A stretch of DNA of 64,000 nt from Chryseobacterium gotjawalense (GCF_030012525.1 NZ_CP124855.1:2790001-2854000); one strand, 5' to 3'. Shown: positions 16,484 through 26,709, counted from the first letter of the stretch. Translations and numbers: made by a program. The notes: generated by a model from the sequence alone, not told the origin.

Positions 16484-16948
16484 ATGAAACTTTCAGAAAT
16501 TAAAAACATCCTCAACGATCTTCAGGAACTTCACTTTGTTCTGGAAAACGGTGAGCAGGTTCCCCAACATTTTCACGTCACCGAAGTGGGTCAGATCAAC
16601 AAAAGATTTATCGATTGTGGAGGGGTGATGCGCGATGAAAAAGCCATCAACTTCCAGCTGTGGTTTTCCACAGACAATGACCACCGGCTGGAAGCGGAAA
16701 AACTAAAAAAAATCATCGCTCTTTCCGAAGAAAAACTGGGTCTTGAAGATGCAGAAATTGAAGTGGAATACCAACAGGCTACCATCGGTAAATTTGGGCT
16801 GGATTTCAACGGAAGCGCATTTGTGCTTACTGCAAAAACCACCGCGTGCCTTGCAGAGGATGCCTGTGGAATTCCGCAGGGAAAACCGAAACTTAAAATG
16901 GCTGATCTTCAGGGCAGCACCTGCGCTCCGGGATCCGGCTGCTGCTAA
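16484..16948 (+). CDS. DUF6428-like protein of the ars operon
   Basis: 154 residues, soluble. The N-terminal part (KLSEIKNILNDLQELHFVL, then VPQHFHVTEVGQINKRFID) is the family seen next to arsR in many Bacteroidota. The biochemical function is unknown to me. The C-terminus (STCAPGSGCC) carries three cysteines in a tail like that of the ArsR here, suggesting As(III) binding or delivery to the exporter. It starts 29 bases after arsR and is cotranscribed with it. Confidence 0.75.
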   Translation: MKLSEIKNILNDLQELHFVLENGEQVPQHFHVTEVGQINKRFIDCGGVMRDEKAINFQLWFSTDNDHRLEAEKLKKIIALSEEKLGLEDAEIEVEYQQATIGKFGLDFNGSAFVLTAKTTACLAEDACGIPQGKPKLKMADLQGSTCAPGSGCC

Positions 16949-16999
16949 AAAAGAAAACGGAATCATTCAATTCTTCTTTAATCAAAACACCATAACAGC

Positions 17000-17608
17000 A
17001 TGTTCAAAAACGTAATGGAAAGCATTGAGGTCATTGCCATGATGACGATATCAGATAAAAGAATGGAAATCTTGAAGCCGCTGGCGGAATTCATCCAGAA
17101 AAAGGCAGACGCCGGTGAAAGAATCAACCTCAACTTTATCTGCACTCATAATTCGCGCAGAAGCCACCTTTCCCAGATTTGGGCGCAGGTGATGGCAGAA
17201 CATTTCGGTATCAAAAATGTGTACTGTTACTCCGGCGGAACCGAAGCCACGGCAATGTTTCCTAAAGTGGCAGAAACACTGGAATGGCAGGGACTGCAGA
17301 TTCAGAAACTTTCAGAAACAGAAAATCCGGTGTATGCTGTAAAATATGCGGAAAATGCGCATCCGGTCATCTGTTTTTCCAAGAAATATGATGATGCCTT
17401 CAATCCGGTTTCAGGCTTTGCCGCCATCATGACCTGTTCTAATGCTGATGCGGGCTGTCCTTTCATAGCGGGAGCTGAGAAGCGAATTTCCGTACAGTTT
17501 GAAGATCCCAAATCCAGCGACGGTACGCATGAAATGGACCGCACCTACTTCAACCGTAGTCTGGAAATCGCAGCGGAAATGCATTATGTAATGAGCCGGA
17601 TTAAATGA
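17000..17608 (+). CDS. arsC: Arsenate reductase of the low-molecular-weight phosphatase family
   Basis: 202 residues. The phosphatase loop is C48-THNS-R-R54-S (ICTHNSRRSHLSQIW), the C-x5-R signature of LMW protein tyrosine phosphatases and thioredoxin-type ArsC. A conserved acidic region ends the fold (SVQFEDPKSSDGTHEMDRTYF). It should reduce As(V) to As(III) for export by Acr3. The N-terminal 30 residues form a helix typical of this Bacteroidota subgroup. Its stop overlaps the next start by 4 bases (ATGA). Confidence 0.85.
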   Translation: MFKNVMESIEVIAMMTISDKRMEILKPLAEFIQKKADAGERINLNFICTHNSRRSHLSQIWAQVMAEHFGIKNVYCYSGGTEATAMFPKVAETLEWQGLQIQKLSETENPVYAVKYAENAHPVICFSKKYDDAFNPVSGFAAIMTCSNADAGCPFIAGAEKRISVQFEDPKSSDGTHEMDRTYFNRSLEIAAEMHYVMSRIK

Positions 17609-17865
17609 TCAGACCAGGTTCGCAGGAAGATTTGAAAACAGCTGGCATCAGTCCCTACGCGTGGATGATCAACCAAAGTTTATCCATGGTTCCGGGAATC
17701 ACCGATCCATTGCTGAAAAGCCGTGCCCGCGCAGAGGAAGAAATCATCAGTAACATTAAGGAAAATCTGACTGAAAGAATTTTCGGCATTCCATATATGC
17801 CTGTCAAAGATTTACTTCCGGAATTATTGGAAAATGTAAAAACAAACTCCTCTCTTAAAAAATAA
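17605..17865 (+). CDS. Orphan C-terminal fragment of ArsA arsenite ATPase
   Basis: 86 residues: DLKTAGISPYAWMINQSL, then TDPLLKSRARAEEEIIS and IPYMPVKDLLPELL. This is the end of ArsA, after its ATPase half; the Walker A and metal-site parts are absent. It is translationally coupled to arsC by an ATGA overlap and followed 3 bases after by acr3, so it is being translated. It may be a retained piece with a regulatory role, or simply a remnant. ATP-driven export by ArsAB cannot occur from this fragment. Confidence 0.7.
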   Translation: MIRPGSQEDLKTAGISPYAWMINQSLSMVPGITDPLLKSRARAEEEIISNIKENLTERIFGIPYMPVKDLLPELLENVKTNSSLKK

Positions 17866-17868
17866 ACA

Positions 17869-18927
17869 ATGTCAGCAAACAACTGTACACCCCACGAAAG
17901 AAAAGAGCTTTCCTTCCTGGATAAAAACCTTACGCTCTGGATCTTCCTGGCGATGTTCCTCGGAGTGGGTATCGGATATTACTATCCGGGTTCTTCCGCC
18001 GTGATCAATAAATTTTCTTATGGCACCACCAATATTCCGCTGGCCATCGGTTTGATTCTGATGATGTATCCGCCTTTTACAAAAGTACGGTACAAAGAAC
18101 TGCCGAAGGTTTTCAAAAACACAAAGATCCTCGGAGTCTCCCTTCTTCTGAACTGGGTGATCGGACCCCTTCTGATGTTTCTTCTGGCTGTTATTTTCCT
18201 GCATGATAAACCGGAATACATGACCGGACTGATCCTCATCGGTTTGGCAAGATGTATTGCGATGGTCATGGTCTGGAACGAACTCGCCGATGGAAACCGC
18301 GAATACGCAGCCGGACTCGTGGCAATCAACAGCATCTTTCAGGTGATTTTCTACAGCATTTACGCTTATCTTTTTATCACCGTTTTGCCACCGCTTTTTG
18401 GAATTTCGGGCTCAGAAGTCGATATTACGGTTGCGCAGATCGCTGAAAGTGTGGCCATTTATCTGGGGATCCCTTTTGTTCTTGGTTTTTTGACGCGATA
18501 TTTCCTGCTGAAGACCAAAGGGGAGGAGTGGTATGCCAGCGTTTTCATTCCGAAGGTTTCACCCATTACCTTAATCGCGCTGTTGTTCACAATCGTGCTC
18601 ATGTTCAGTCTGAAAGGGGACATGATCGTGCAGATCCCTTTTGATGTGCTGCGCATTGCTGTACCGCTCGTCCTCTATTTCGCGCTGATGTTTCTGGTAA
18701 GTTTCTTTCTCGGCAAAAAGCTCGGTGCGGATTATTCGCAAAATGCGGCGGTTTCCTTTACCGCTGCGGGCAATAATTTTGAACTCGCTATTGCCGTGGC
18801 GATAGGGGTTTACGGCATCAATTCCGGGCAGGCTTTTGCGGGAGTAATCGGTCCTCTGGTGGAAGTTCCCGCGCTGATCGCCTTGGTAAATGTCGCCTTT
18901 TGGCTGAAACGGAAATGGTATCCTTAA
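17869..18927 (+). CDS. acr3: Arsenite efflux transporter Acr3
   Basis: 352 residues with about 10 membrane helices. The two residues considered essential in Acr3 are present: Cys129 in [13 protein letters not shown] and Glu305 in [10 protein letters not shown]. These positions match the numbers I recall for characterised Acr3 proteins. It exports As(III) by secondary transport across the inner membrane and is the last gene of the ars operon. Confidence 0.94.
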   Translation: MSANNCTPHERKELSFLDKNLTLWIFLAMFLGVGIGYYYPGSSAVINKFSYGTTNIPLAIGLILMMYPPFTKVRYKELPKVFKNTKILGVSLLLNWVIGPLLMFLLAVIFLHDKPEYMTGLILIGLARCIAMVMVWNELADGNREYAAGLVAINSIFQVIFYSIYAYLFITVLPPLFGISGSEVDITVAQIAESVAIYLGIPFVLGFLTRYFLLKTKGEEWYASVFIPKVSPITLIALLFTIVLMFSLKGDMIVQIPFDVLRIAVPLVLYFALMFLVSFFLGKKLGADYSQNAAVSFTAAGNNFELAIAVAIGVYGINSGQAFAGVIGPLVEVPALIALVNVAFWLKRKWYP

Positions 18928-19142
18928 GAAAACCGAAAGACTCAGTTATCTTAAAATAGATAAAGTGCAGGCGCGCTGCATTCCGGCAAACATGCAACTT
19001 CCTGAACAGACCCATTGAATGTCAGGAATATTAAATAAAAAGAGGGTAGATTATAACAGATTTTTTTATCCGGTAGATAATAACTGCATTAATCTGTGCC
19101 GTCGTTTTTCTCTGATGCTGTTAATAAATTATTGCTTTCCCA

Positions 19143-21554
19143 TTATTGCTGTTTGACCAGACCATTATCGGGTTTCCTCCTCTTTAATTCTGCTTTTGAT
19201 ATATTTTCAATCCCTTTAATCAATGAATCGGGTGTAAAAGAAATGGAATCGATACCCTGCTCCACGAGGAACTGGGAAAACTCCGGAAAGTCGCTGGGTG
19301 CCTGACCGCATAAACCGATTTTAATGCCTGCTTTTTTTGCTGCAGCAATGGCCTGCGCAATCAGGATGGTGACCGCTTCATTGTTTTCATCAAATAAATG
19401 GCTTACGATATCCGAATCCCTGTCAAGACCCAAAGTTAGCTGAGTAAGGTCGTTGGAGCCGATCGAAAAACCATCGAACAGTTGTGCAAACTGATCTGCC
19501 AGTATCACATTGCTTGGGATCTCGACCATCACATATACTTCCAACCCATTTTCGCCTCGTTTTAATCCGAATGATTCCATGGTCTGCAATACTTTCTTCG
19601 CTTCATCAATTGTTCTGCAGAAAGGGATCATCACTTTTACATTCGTGAGGCCCATTTCATTTCTCACTTTTAGCACTGCCTCACATTCCAGTCCAAAACC
19701 GGGTAAATAACGCTGGTCGTAATACCGGGATGCACCACGGAAACCAATCATCGGGTTTTCTTCTTTCGGCTCATAATACTGTCCGCCAACGAGTGAAGCA
19801 TATTCATTGGTTTTAAAATCACTCATCCGCAAAATCACCTGATTGGGATAAAAGGCTGCTGCCACTTTTGCTATCGATTCCGCCAGCTGCTGTACAAAAT
19901 ATTCGGTTTTACTGTTATAGTCCGTTGTCATCTGAGCAATGGTGTTTTTCACCGGACCTTCCGGCAACTGGTCAAACTGTACCAGTGCCATGGGGTGGAT
20001 AAGGATACTGTTATTGATGATAAACTCCATCCGAAGCAAACCCACACCCTTGGCTGGATAATGTGAAAGCTCAAATGCCCGGTCCGGATCCGCCAATATA
20101 AAGAGTGGGGTGGTTTCCGTTTTCGGCACTTTCGATAAGTCGGTGGTCACCATTTCAAACGGGATATTGCCCTCCAATACATGGCCTTCATCGCCTTCGG
20201 TATTGGCGACTGTTATTATTTGCCCATCTTTGATCACCTGTGTGGCGTTGCCTGTTCCTACAATTGCGGCAATACCCAGTTCACGGGCAACAATGGAAGC
20301 ATGACTGGTACGGCCACCTTTGTTGGTTACAATACTTACGGCTTTGCGTAAAAGGGAATTCCAGTCGGGGTTCGTAATGTCTGCAACCAATATGTCGCCT
20401 TGCTGTAATTTGTGTGCTTCGCTTAATGAATGAATGATGCAGGCACGGCCACTGATAATTTTTTTACCTACTGCTTTTCCCCTGCAGATCACCTTGCCTT
20501 TTTCTTTTAATTTATAAGTGTAAACTTTCCCATGGGTTTTCTGTGAATGAACCGTTTCGGGCCTTGCCTGTAAGATGTATATTTTATTACTGACGCCATC
20601 TTTTCCCCATTCGATATCCATTGGAACCCCATAGTGTTTTTCAATTTCATAGCTCCATTTGGCTAACTGTAAAACTTCGGGATCAGATAAAATCCAGGCG
20701 GAACATTTATCCAGAGGAGTCTCAACGGTTTTAATTGGTCTACCCGATTCACCTGTTTCATCATACACCATCATGTGTGTTTTTTCTCCTTTTTTACGGC
20801 TGATCAGTCCGTTTTTACCCTGAGAAAGTGTGTGCTTGAATACCCAGAATTCATCAGGGTTGACAGCGCCCTGCACCACATTTTCACCCAGACCCCATGC
20901 TCCTGTTATATAAATGGCATTTTCAAATCCGCTTTCGGGGTCAATGGTAAAGATTACACCAGCGCAGCCTTCATCTGACCGCACCATGTATTGCACGCCT
21001 ACCGATAAACCCACCTGCATGTGATCAAACCCATTATCAATCCGGTATTTTATTGCCCGGTCATTGAACAGAGAGACATAACACTGTTGTACGGCATTCA
21101 GCAAATTTTCCTCACCCCGAACATTTAAAAAGGAATCGTGCTGTCCGGCAAAGCTGGCGGTAGGCAGATCTTCAGCGGTAGCACTGCTCCGGACCGCTAC
21201 CGATAAATTATTTTTATCGGCTGCCAACAGGCGGTACGCGTTGATTATTTCAGTCTTCACCTCTTTCGGCATATGGGCATTTGTTATCAGTGTGCGGCAC
21301 TGCGAGGCCACTTTTGGAAGATTGGAAAGCGATTCGCAGTCGATGGTATCCAGTAATTCTTTGAGGGTTTCCTGCAGTTGATTCTGCGACAGAAACGACC
21401 GGTAGCTTTCAACGGTCACCGCAAAACCATCCGGCACTTCAATACCGAGTGGAGATAGCTTATTGAACATTTCGCCCAGAGATGCATTCTTGCCTCCTAC
21501 CTGCGGAAGGTCACTAAGATCGATCTTGTTAAAGGGAATGGTATATGCGTTCAT
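19143..21554 (-). CDS. ppsA: Phosphoenolpyruvate synthase
   Basis: 803 residues, normal length. The ATP-grasp part starts GGKNASLGEMF and contains RSSATAEDLPTASFAGQHDSFLNV. The swivelling phosphohistidine domain has GGRTSHASIVARELG, with the catalytic His near residue 417. The PEP-binding TIM barrel ends GLCGQAPSDFPEFSQFL. It converts pyruvate, ATP and water to PEP, AMP and phosphate, for gluconeogenesis. The universal stress protein gene lies about 100 bases upstream on the same strand, so the two are probably cotranscribed. Confidence 0.95.
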   Translation of the reverse strand: MNAYTIPFNKIDLSDLPQVGGKNASLGEMFNKLSPLGIEVPDGFAVTVESYRSFLSQNQLQETLKELLDTIDCESLSNLPKVASQCRTLITNAHMPKEVKTEIINAYRLLAADKNNLSVAVRSSATAEDLPTASFAGQHDSFLNVRGEENLLNAVQQCYVSLFNDRAIKYRIDNGFDHMQVGLSVGVQYMVRSDEGCAGVIFTIDPESGFENAIYITGAWGLGENVVQGAVNPDEFWVFKHTLSQGKNGLISRKKGEKTHMMVYDETGESGRPIKTVETPLDKCSAWILSDPEVLQLAKWSYEIEKHYGVPMDIEWGKDGVSNKIYILQARPETVHSQKTHGKVYTYKLKEKGKVICRGKAVGKKIISGRACIIHSLSEAHKLQQGDILVADITNPDWNSLLRKAVSIVTNKGGRTSHASIVARELGIAAIVGTGNATQVIKDGQIITVANTEGDEGHVLEGNIPFEMVTTDLSKVPKTETTPLFILADPDRAFELSHYPAKGVGLLRMEFIINNSILIHPMALVQFDQLPEGPVKNTIAQMTTDYNSKTEYFVQQLAESIAKVAAAFYPNQVILRMSDFKTNEYASLVGGQYYEPKEENPMIGFRGASRYYDQRYLPGFGLECEAVLKVRNEMGLTNVKVMIPFCRTIDEAKKVLQTMESFGLKRGENGLEVYVMVEIPSNVILADQFAQLFDGFSIGSNDLTQLTLGLDRDSDIVSHLFDENNEAVTILIAQAIAAAKKAGIKIGLCGQAPSDFPEFSQFLVEQGIDSISFTPDSLIKGIENISKAELKRRKPDNGLVKQQ

Positions 21555-21652
21555 TGGTTTGTGTTTTTAAACTTTATCGGCAGGCTTTAAGAGCCTTCGT
21601 TTTGTATGGCAAAGAAGCAGAACCGTAATTTTCGAAGTGCTCGAAGATGTTG

Positions 21653-22492
21653 CTAAAGATGTGCGATAAACAACGGCGTATCCAGCTCTGTCATCAGTAT
21701 ATCTGCCAGGCTGGTCTTCAGCCAGCGGCTAAATTCACTGCGCCGGTAGGCACCGAGCACGACCAGTTCATTTTCCTTATGATGGCGTAAGTGGCCGGTA
21801 ATCTGCTCTTTAACAGTGCCTTTAATAACAGTAAAACTGGCTTTCGGGAAATGTCTTTTGATAAACTCTCTCATCAGTTTATTATCAGGCAACCTTGATG
21901 TAGCCATTGCATCCTCTTTTATAGTCACCACCTCCACCGGTACCTCCGTAAAACTGTCAAAAAGGTAGCTGAACATTTTTACCGCATATAAAGAGGAAGA
22001 TCCCCCATCATACAGTAGGACTATTTTGTCAACGGGTCTAAAATTATTGGGCACAACCAGTACCGGACACTGCACATCGCGAAGCAGATCTTTGATAAAC
22101 CCTGTCGGCGATTCCTGTTTGTTTCTGGTGAATGCTTCAAACTCATTGATGACCACCAGATCGGCAAACATGCTTTCCTGTTTCAGGTCGTTAATGGCAA
22201 AACCCTTATCTCGGTGGATGGAAAAATGGATACCGGCTTTGTTACATGCTTTCTGAAATTTCTGGGCAGCCCCATCTCTTTTCTTTTGATCTTTTTCGTC
22301 CAGTTCTTTCATTTTTTCTTCGTAATTCTCGTACGTCTTTATCACTTTTACCAGATTATAGCTTCGGTAAATAAATTCATCGAGAAATACACCCACCAGA
22401 TGGGCATCTGCAATTTTTGTAAACTGTATGGCATAATCCAATGTGCTTTTTGACATGTTAAATCCATCAAAAACTGCTAGAAATTTTTTCAT
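21653..22492 (-). CDS. Universal stress protein with two USP domains
   Basis: 279 residues from ATG 22492; the frame continues upstream but the family start MKKFLAVFDGF is at 22492. Domain 1 is at 1-145 and domain 2 at about 155-279. ATP-binding type motifs are partly kept in domain 2 (VVLGAYRRSEFSRWLKTSLAD). It probably senses energy or redox stress and is cotranscribed with ppsA. Confidence 0.88.
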   Translation of the reverse strand: MKKFLAVFDGFNMSKSTLDYAIQFTKIADAHLVGVFLDEFIYRSYNLVKVIKTYENYEEKMKELDEKDQKKRDGAAQKFQKACNKAGIHFSIHRDKGFAINDLKQESMFADLVVINEFEAFTRNKQESPTGFIKDLLRDVQCPVLVVPNNFRPVDKIVLLYDGGSSSLYAVKMFSYLFDSFTEVPVEVVTIKEDAMATSRLPDNKLMREFIKRHFPKASFTVIKGTVKEQITGHLRHHKENELVVLGAYRRSEFSRWLKTSLADILMTELDTPLFIAHL

Positions 22493-22597
22493 ATTATATT
22501 GTTTTGGATAGGGAATACTACTCGTCTTTGTTGTTCTGATTGATGTAAAAGTAGCAGAGAAATCAGTTTGAGGCAATGATGTTGGTCATGATATAGA

Positions 22598-22620
22598 ATG
22601 ACAGTTGTCATTACTGTCAT
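22598..22620 (-). promoter_or_regulatory. Overlapping palindromes upstream of the usp-ppsA operon
   Basis: ATGACA (22598), TGTCAT (22606) and TGTCAT (22615) lie in 23 bases. They make ATGACA-N2-TGTCAT and ATGACAGT-N7-ACTGTCAT. This looks like the site of a CRP/FNR-family regulator about 100 bases ahead of the usp gene. Regulator identity is not known. Confidence 0.45.
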
Positions 22621-22802
22621 CGGTAGTAAAAAAAATAGCTCAATGCAGGCGATCTGTATTATTTACTAAAAAATTTGCGGTTTTTGATATCAACAATAAT
22701 TCTACGCTTCTGTATTTTTTGAAAGTTTAATGGGTTTATAAAAACTTAACTTTTAACGGCTTTATTTTCCTTTAAAAATTTCCTGCTTCAATCTTTTAAA
22801 AA

Positions 22803-22810
22803 TATCTTTG
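22803..22810 (+). promoter_or_regulatory. -7 element of the nucleoid-associated protein gene
   Basis: TATCTTTG lies 21 bases before ATG 22832. No TTG was seen at the right distance upstream. Confidence 0.5.
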
Positions 22811-22831
22811 CAGTCTTAATTTGTCTAAACA

Positions 22832-23845
22832 ATGATCACCAAAATAATCATCCATAAAGTCGGGAACAAAATCAATCAGGAATCGCTGGTTCTTTCACAG
22901 GAGGAATATCAACCTGAAGAAGGGATGACGGAATTACTCGAAGATTTTTTCCTCAAAGCCTTTAAATCAGAAGAACAGTTTCAGTTTTACAGTGATACCT
23001 ATTTGGTCAATAATCCTGTGTTCAGTTCGGTTTCAGAAATTTTCGAAGACCTGACCAAGTTCAGGTATGAGTCTGAAAATATAGCCGAACATCTCTATGA
23101 TATTACCGATAATCCGCGTGTACAGCCAGGTGAGCTTTTTATATGTTATTTCGAAGGTGAAGAAACCGATGGCGTAAAAATAGATTCTATCGGAATTTTT
23201 AAAACAGAAAATAAAAACCCTTTCCTGAAAATTTTCCCCCAAGGCGAAACGTTTGAAATCGAAAAAGATTACGGAATCGGACTTACAAAACTGGATAAAG
23301 GCTGCATCATTTACAACAATTTCAAAGAATCCGGTTATGCAGTTTCTGTTGTAGACAATAATAAGAACGGCGATATGTATTACTGGTTCGAGGATTTTCT
23401 GAAGGTAAAACAACGCGACGACGAATATTTCCATACTCAGGAAACATTGTCCGTATACAAAGAATTCATCACCAAACAATTGCCTCAGGAATTTGAAACT
23501 ACAAAAGCTGATCAAGCGGAATTCCTTAATAAATCAATTGAGTTCTTCAAAGAGAAAGAACAGTTCGACTACGAGGAATTTACCAAAGAAGTTTTGCGGG
23601 ATGAGAACGTGATCGAAAGTTTCGGAAACTTTAAATCCGATTACGAACAGGAAATGCAGGTGTCTATTTCAGAAGATTTTGCCATCAACGAATCTGCGGT
23701 GAAAAAACAGAGTCGCGGTTTCAAAAGCATTATCAAGCTCGACAAAAACTTCAGTATTTATGTCCACGGTGACCGTAAAATGATTGAACAGGGCCAGGAT
23801 GAAAACGGAAAATATTACCGACTGTATTTCGAGAAAGAACAATAA
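22832..23845 (+). CDS. 37-kDa nucleoid-associated protein (NdpA/YejK family)
   Basis: 337 residues. Family landmarks are an N-terminal KIIIHKVGNKI, a central LFICYFEGE and IGIFKTENK, and the late KKQSRGFKSIIKLDKNFSIYVHG. Members bind nucleoid DNA; YejK is the E. coli relative. It is followed after 39 bases by the Nei/Fpg-like gene and may be cotranscribed with it. Confidence 0.85.
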   Translation: MITKIIIHKVGNKINQESLVLSQEEYQPEEGMTELLEDFFLKAFKSEEQFQFYSDTYLVNNPVFSSVSEIFEDLTKFRYESENIAEHLYDITDNPRVQPGELFICYFEGEETDGVKIDSIGIFKTENKNPFLKIFPQGETFEIEKDYGIGLTKLDKGCIIYNNFKESGYAVSVVDNNKNGDMYYWFEDFLKVKQRDDEYFHTQETLSVYKEFITKQLPQEFETTKADQAEFLNKSIEFFKEKEQFDYEEFTKEVLRDENVIESFGNFKSDYEQEMQVSISEDFAINESAVKKQSRGFKSIIKLDKNFSIYVHGDRKMIEQGQDENGKYYRLYFEKEQ

Positions 23846-23884
23846 TCCGTTCGACTGTTTTATTCAAATTTTAAAAATTAAAAA

Positions 23885-24613
23885 ATGCCGGAAGGACCAT
23901 TCCTACTTTTTCTGAAAAATAAACTCCAGCGCTATAAAGGAAAAACCATTGCTGAAGTTTCGGGTGACGCCGCAATCGATCACTCTTTGTTTGAAAATGT
24001 AAATCTGATCGATATTCAAACTTTCGGTAAGAATTTCCTTTTTATTTTTAAAGGTTTCTTCGTGGCGATTGAAGTTAATTCAGTTGGTAACGTTTTGGTG
24101 AACAAACGAAAGAAAATCAACGCTGGTTTTTCATTCCATTTTGAGGAAAATGAAATCAATTTTTATAATTCCGAGCCTACAGTTTATCAGGGAAAACCAA
24201 CCGATTATTTTAATTTTAAAACAGATATATCAAAACCGGAATTTGATGCTGAATTTGTTTTAAATGAATTACAAGCCAACCACACCGAAGAAAGCATTGG
24301 CGAGGCTTTATTAAATCAAAATATTCTTGCAGGTGTCGGACCGGTCATCAGAACTGAAACTTTATACCACGCCAAAATTCATCCTGATAGTTTGATCAAA
24401 GCTATTCCGGAGAAAAAAATAATATTTCTCCTGAAAATGGTCGTGGATTACGCCGAAGAAATCCTGACCTTATTAAAAACAGACAGCGTAGAAAAAAATG
24501 CCTTAATTTTTGAAAAGAAAATCTGCCCGAAAGATAAAACTCCAATTTTAATTGAAGAAGTGGGAAATATGAAAACGTATGTTTGTCCCAAGTGTCAGAA
24601 ATTATTCAAATAA
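23885..24613 (+). CDS. Formamidopyrimidine/endonuclease VIII-like DNA glycosylase
   Basis: 242 residues. Pro2-Glu3 (MPEGP) is the catalytic N-terminus of Fpg/Nei enzymes. The helix-two-turn-helix is LLNQNILAGVGPVIRTETLY, and the zinc finger ends the protein (CPKDKTP, then CPKCQ). It removes oxidised bases by base excision repair. MPEGP is more like Nei than MutM. The damage specificity cannot be told from sequence alone. A strong terminator follows. Confidence 0.88.
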   Translation: MPEGPFLLFLKNKLQRYKGKTIAEVSGDAAIDHSLFENVNLIDIQTFGKNFLFIFKGFFVAIEVNSVGNVLVNKRKKINAGFSFHFEENEINFYNSEPTVYQGKPTDYFNFKTDISKPEFDAEFVLNELQANHTEESIGEALLNQNILAGVGPVIRTETLYHAKIHPDSLIKAIPEKKIIFLLKMVVDYAEEILTLLKTDSVEKNALIFEKKICPKDKTPILIEEVGNMKTYVCPKCQKLFK

Positions 24614-24615
24614 AA

Positions 24616-24640
24616 AAATCCTGCGTTGTGCAGGATTTTA
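24616..24640 (+). terminator. Terminator after the Nei/Fpg-like gene
   Basis: AAATCCTGC-N5-GCAGGATTT perfect 9-bp stem followed by T and A residues. Confidence 0.75.
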
Positions 24641-24690
24641 CGTTAAGTCTTTTTTCTCTTCAAGAGAAATTCTTTAAACTTTATGAGTCA

Positions 24691-24716
24691 AAACTTTTGT
24701 GACTGTTGTGGTTAAA
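24691..24716. repeat. Dispersed repeat, ACTTTTGTGACT/TTGTGGTTAA type
   Basis: The tract matches a family found also at 26745, 26850, 29923, 29972, 32463 and 39264. Units read AACCACAA...GTCACAAAAG or its complement and lie only between genes. Confidence 0.55.
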
Positions 24717-24748
24717 AAACTTCTTGTTAAACTTCCAGTGTCACCACA

Positions 24749-25681
24749 TTACGCCTTGTAAAGGTTCTCCTCAAAAAGACCTTCCACAGACCAATATCTT
24801 TCGCCAGTATCGTAATTAAAGGTTAAAATCCTGGAGCCTTCCGGAATTTCTGCCAGTTTTTTATTAATCGCTGCGAGCGAAGCGCCTGTAGAAATTCCAC
24901 CTAAAATTCCTTCTTCGCCGGCCAGTCTTTTTGTAAAGGCAAAAGCTTCGTCTTTTTCTACCTGAATTGTTCCATCTAATATTGCGGTATTCAAAACTTT
25001 TGGAACAAAGCCAGCGCCAATTCCCTGCAAAGGATGCGATCCGGGAGCTCCTCCTGAAATCACGGCTGAGTCTTTCGGTTCAACCGCGAAGCTTTTTAAA
25101 TTGGGAAAATTCTGTTTCAAAACTTCAGTGACACCGGTAATGTGACCGCCCGTTCCAACTCCGGTGATGAGGTAATCAAAGCCTTCTGGGAAATCATTCA
25201 GGATTTCCTGAGCTGTTGTTTTTACATGAATTTCCGGATTGGCGGGGTTCTCAAACTGCTGCGGAATCCAGGAGTTTTCTATTTCATTGGCCATTTCCGT
25301 CGCTTTGGCAATGGCGCCTGAAGTTCCTTTTTCTTTCGGCGTGAGAACAAATTGAGCGCCGTATGAACTCATCAGTTTTCTGCGTTCAACGCTCATGCTT
25401 TCAGGCATCACCAAAACGAGTTTGTAGCCTTTTACCGCGCAGACCATGGCTAAACCAACACCGGTATTTCCTGAAGTGGGTTCAATAATTAAAGTGTCCT
25501 TATTGATTTTTCCTTCTTGCTCCGCTCTTTCAATCATTGCCAAAGCGATCCGGTCTTTTAAACTTCCGCCGGGATTTTGTCTTTCTAATTTCATCCAAAC
25601 CTCTACGTTGGAGGGGAAAATTTTATTGATTTTCACGATCGGTGTATTTCCGATGGCTTCTAATATGGTATTCAATTTCAT
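24749..25681 (-). CDS. cysK: Cysteine synthase A
   Basis: 310 residues of the PLP fold-II family. Lys42 in PGGSLKDR forms the Schiff base, PTSGNTG binds the substrate, and [10 protein letters not shown] binds the PLP phosphate. It makes cysteine from O-acetylserine and sulphide. cysE lies 62 bases upstream on the same strand, so the two make one operon for the last two steps of cysteine synthesis. Confidence 0.95.
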   Translation of the reverse strand: MKLNTILEAIGNTPIVKINKIFPSNVEVWMKLERQNPGGSLKDRIALAMIERAEQEGKINKDTLIIEPTSGNTGVGLAMVCAVKGYKLVLVMPESMSVERRKLMSSYGAQFVLTPKEKGTSGAIAKATEMANEIENSWIPQQFENPANPEIHVKTTAQEILNDFPEGFDYLITGVGTGGHITGVTEVLKQNFPNLKSFAVEPKDSAVISGGAPGSHPLQGIGAGFVPKVLNTAILDGTIQVEKDEAFAFTKRLAGEEGILGGISTGASLAAINKKLAEIPEGSRILTFNYDTGERYWSVEGLFEENLYKA

Positions 25682-25743
25682 AACTGATTTTTTTTGGTTA
25701 GTATTTGTGTTCGTAATTGTTATTAATCGTAAAATGATGGTAT

Positions 25744-26559
25744 TCAGATACTGAAAATGATCGGTTCATTCCCCGGGAATTTATTTTTTACCGTGACCTG
25801 TCCTTTATGGAAAACCACCGAATTCGGGGCAATGCTTTCTGTAATCCAGACGTTTCCGCCAATCAGCGCATTTTCTCCGATGACCGTATCGCCACCGAGA
25901 ATGGTGGCGTTGGCATAAATGACCACATGATCTTCAATCGTCGGGTGCCGCTTGGTATTCTGTAAATTTTTAGTCACCGAATGTGCGCCCAAAGTAACGC
26001 CCTGATAGATTTTCACATGATTTCCAATAATTGTTGTTTCACCGATGACGATTCCTGTACCGTGATCGATAACGAAATTATTACCAATTTCTGCTCCCGG
26101 ATTGATGTCGATTCCGGTTTTACTGTGGGCAAATTCGGTCCATATTCTTGGGATTAACGGAACATTGCTTTTGTAGAGTTCGTGGGCGAAGCGATATACT
26201 GCGATGGCGAAAAAGCCCGGATAAGAAAACATGACCTCTTCGATGCTTTTTGCGGCAGGGTCGTTATCAAAAATTGCCTGGGCATCTTTTTCGAGAGATT
26301 CGTAGATTTTGGGGAAACTTTCAAAGAAAAGTTCTGTTTCGGGACTTTCTTTATCATCCGTAACCGAATAGAGGATTTCTTTAAACTCATTTTTAAAATG
26401 ATTCAAACGCATTTGGATGTCACTAAGTTCCGAACACCGCTGATATTCCAGAAAAAATATAAAGCGGAAAAAGCTGTCGATGAAATGTTCGATCTTCTTT
26501 TTATCAAGGTCATATTTTCGGTGGGCATAACCCTCATGTAAGCGTTTAGAAAAATCCAT
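25744..26559 (-). CDS. cysE: Serine O-acetyltransferase
   Basis: 271 residues from ATG 26559; an ATG at 26580 would add 7 residues. The N-terminal helical domain precedes a left-handed beta-helix built of hexapeptides, e.g. [20 protein letters not shown] and [14 protein letters not shown]. The active-site pair is DHGTG and the later H-x-x-I motif ([13 protein letters not shown]). It forms O-acetylserine for CysK. Confidence 0.92.
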   Translation of the reverse strand: MDFSKRLHEGYAHRKYDLDKKKIEHFIDSFFRFIFFLEYQRCSELSDIQMRLNHFKNEFKEILYSVTDDKESPETELFFESFPKIYESLEKDAQAIFDNDPAAKSIEEVMFSYPGFFAIAVYRFAHELYKSNVPLIPRIWTEFAHSKTGIDINPGAEIGNNFVIDHGTGIVIGETTIIGNHVKIYQGVTLGAHSVTKNLQNTKRHPTIEDHVVIYANATILGGDTVIGENALIGGNVWITESIAPNSVVFHKGQVTVKNKFPGNEPIIFSI

Positions 26560-26678
26560 TCGGTATTTATATTTGAACAAACTTACAGCATAAGCTTTGC
26601 CAAACAGGTTGATCTACGGTAATAAATAAAATAAAGATCATCATCGGGCTCAAAAAGGAACTTTAATAACTTCAAAAA

Positions 26679-26709
26679 TTGGTCAAAACTTTAACATTTC
26701 GTAAATTTG
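26679..26709 (+). promoter_or_regulatory. mdh: Promoter upstream of mdh
   Basis: TTG (26679-26681), 20-base spacer, TAAATTTG (26702-26709) fully match the consensus. The leader would be about 280 bases. Confidence 0.6.
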
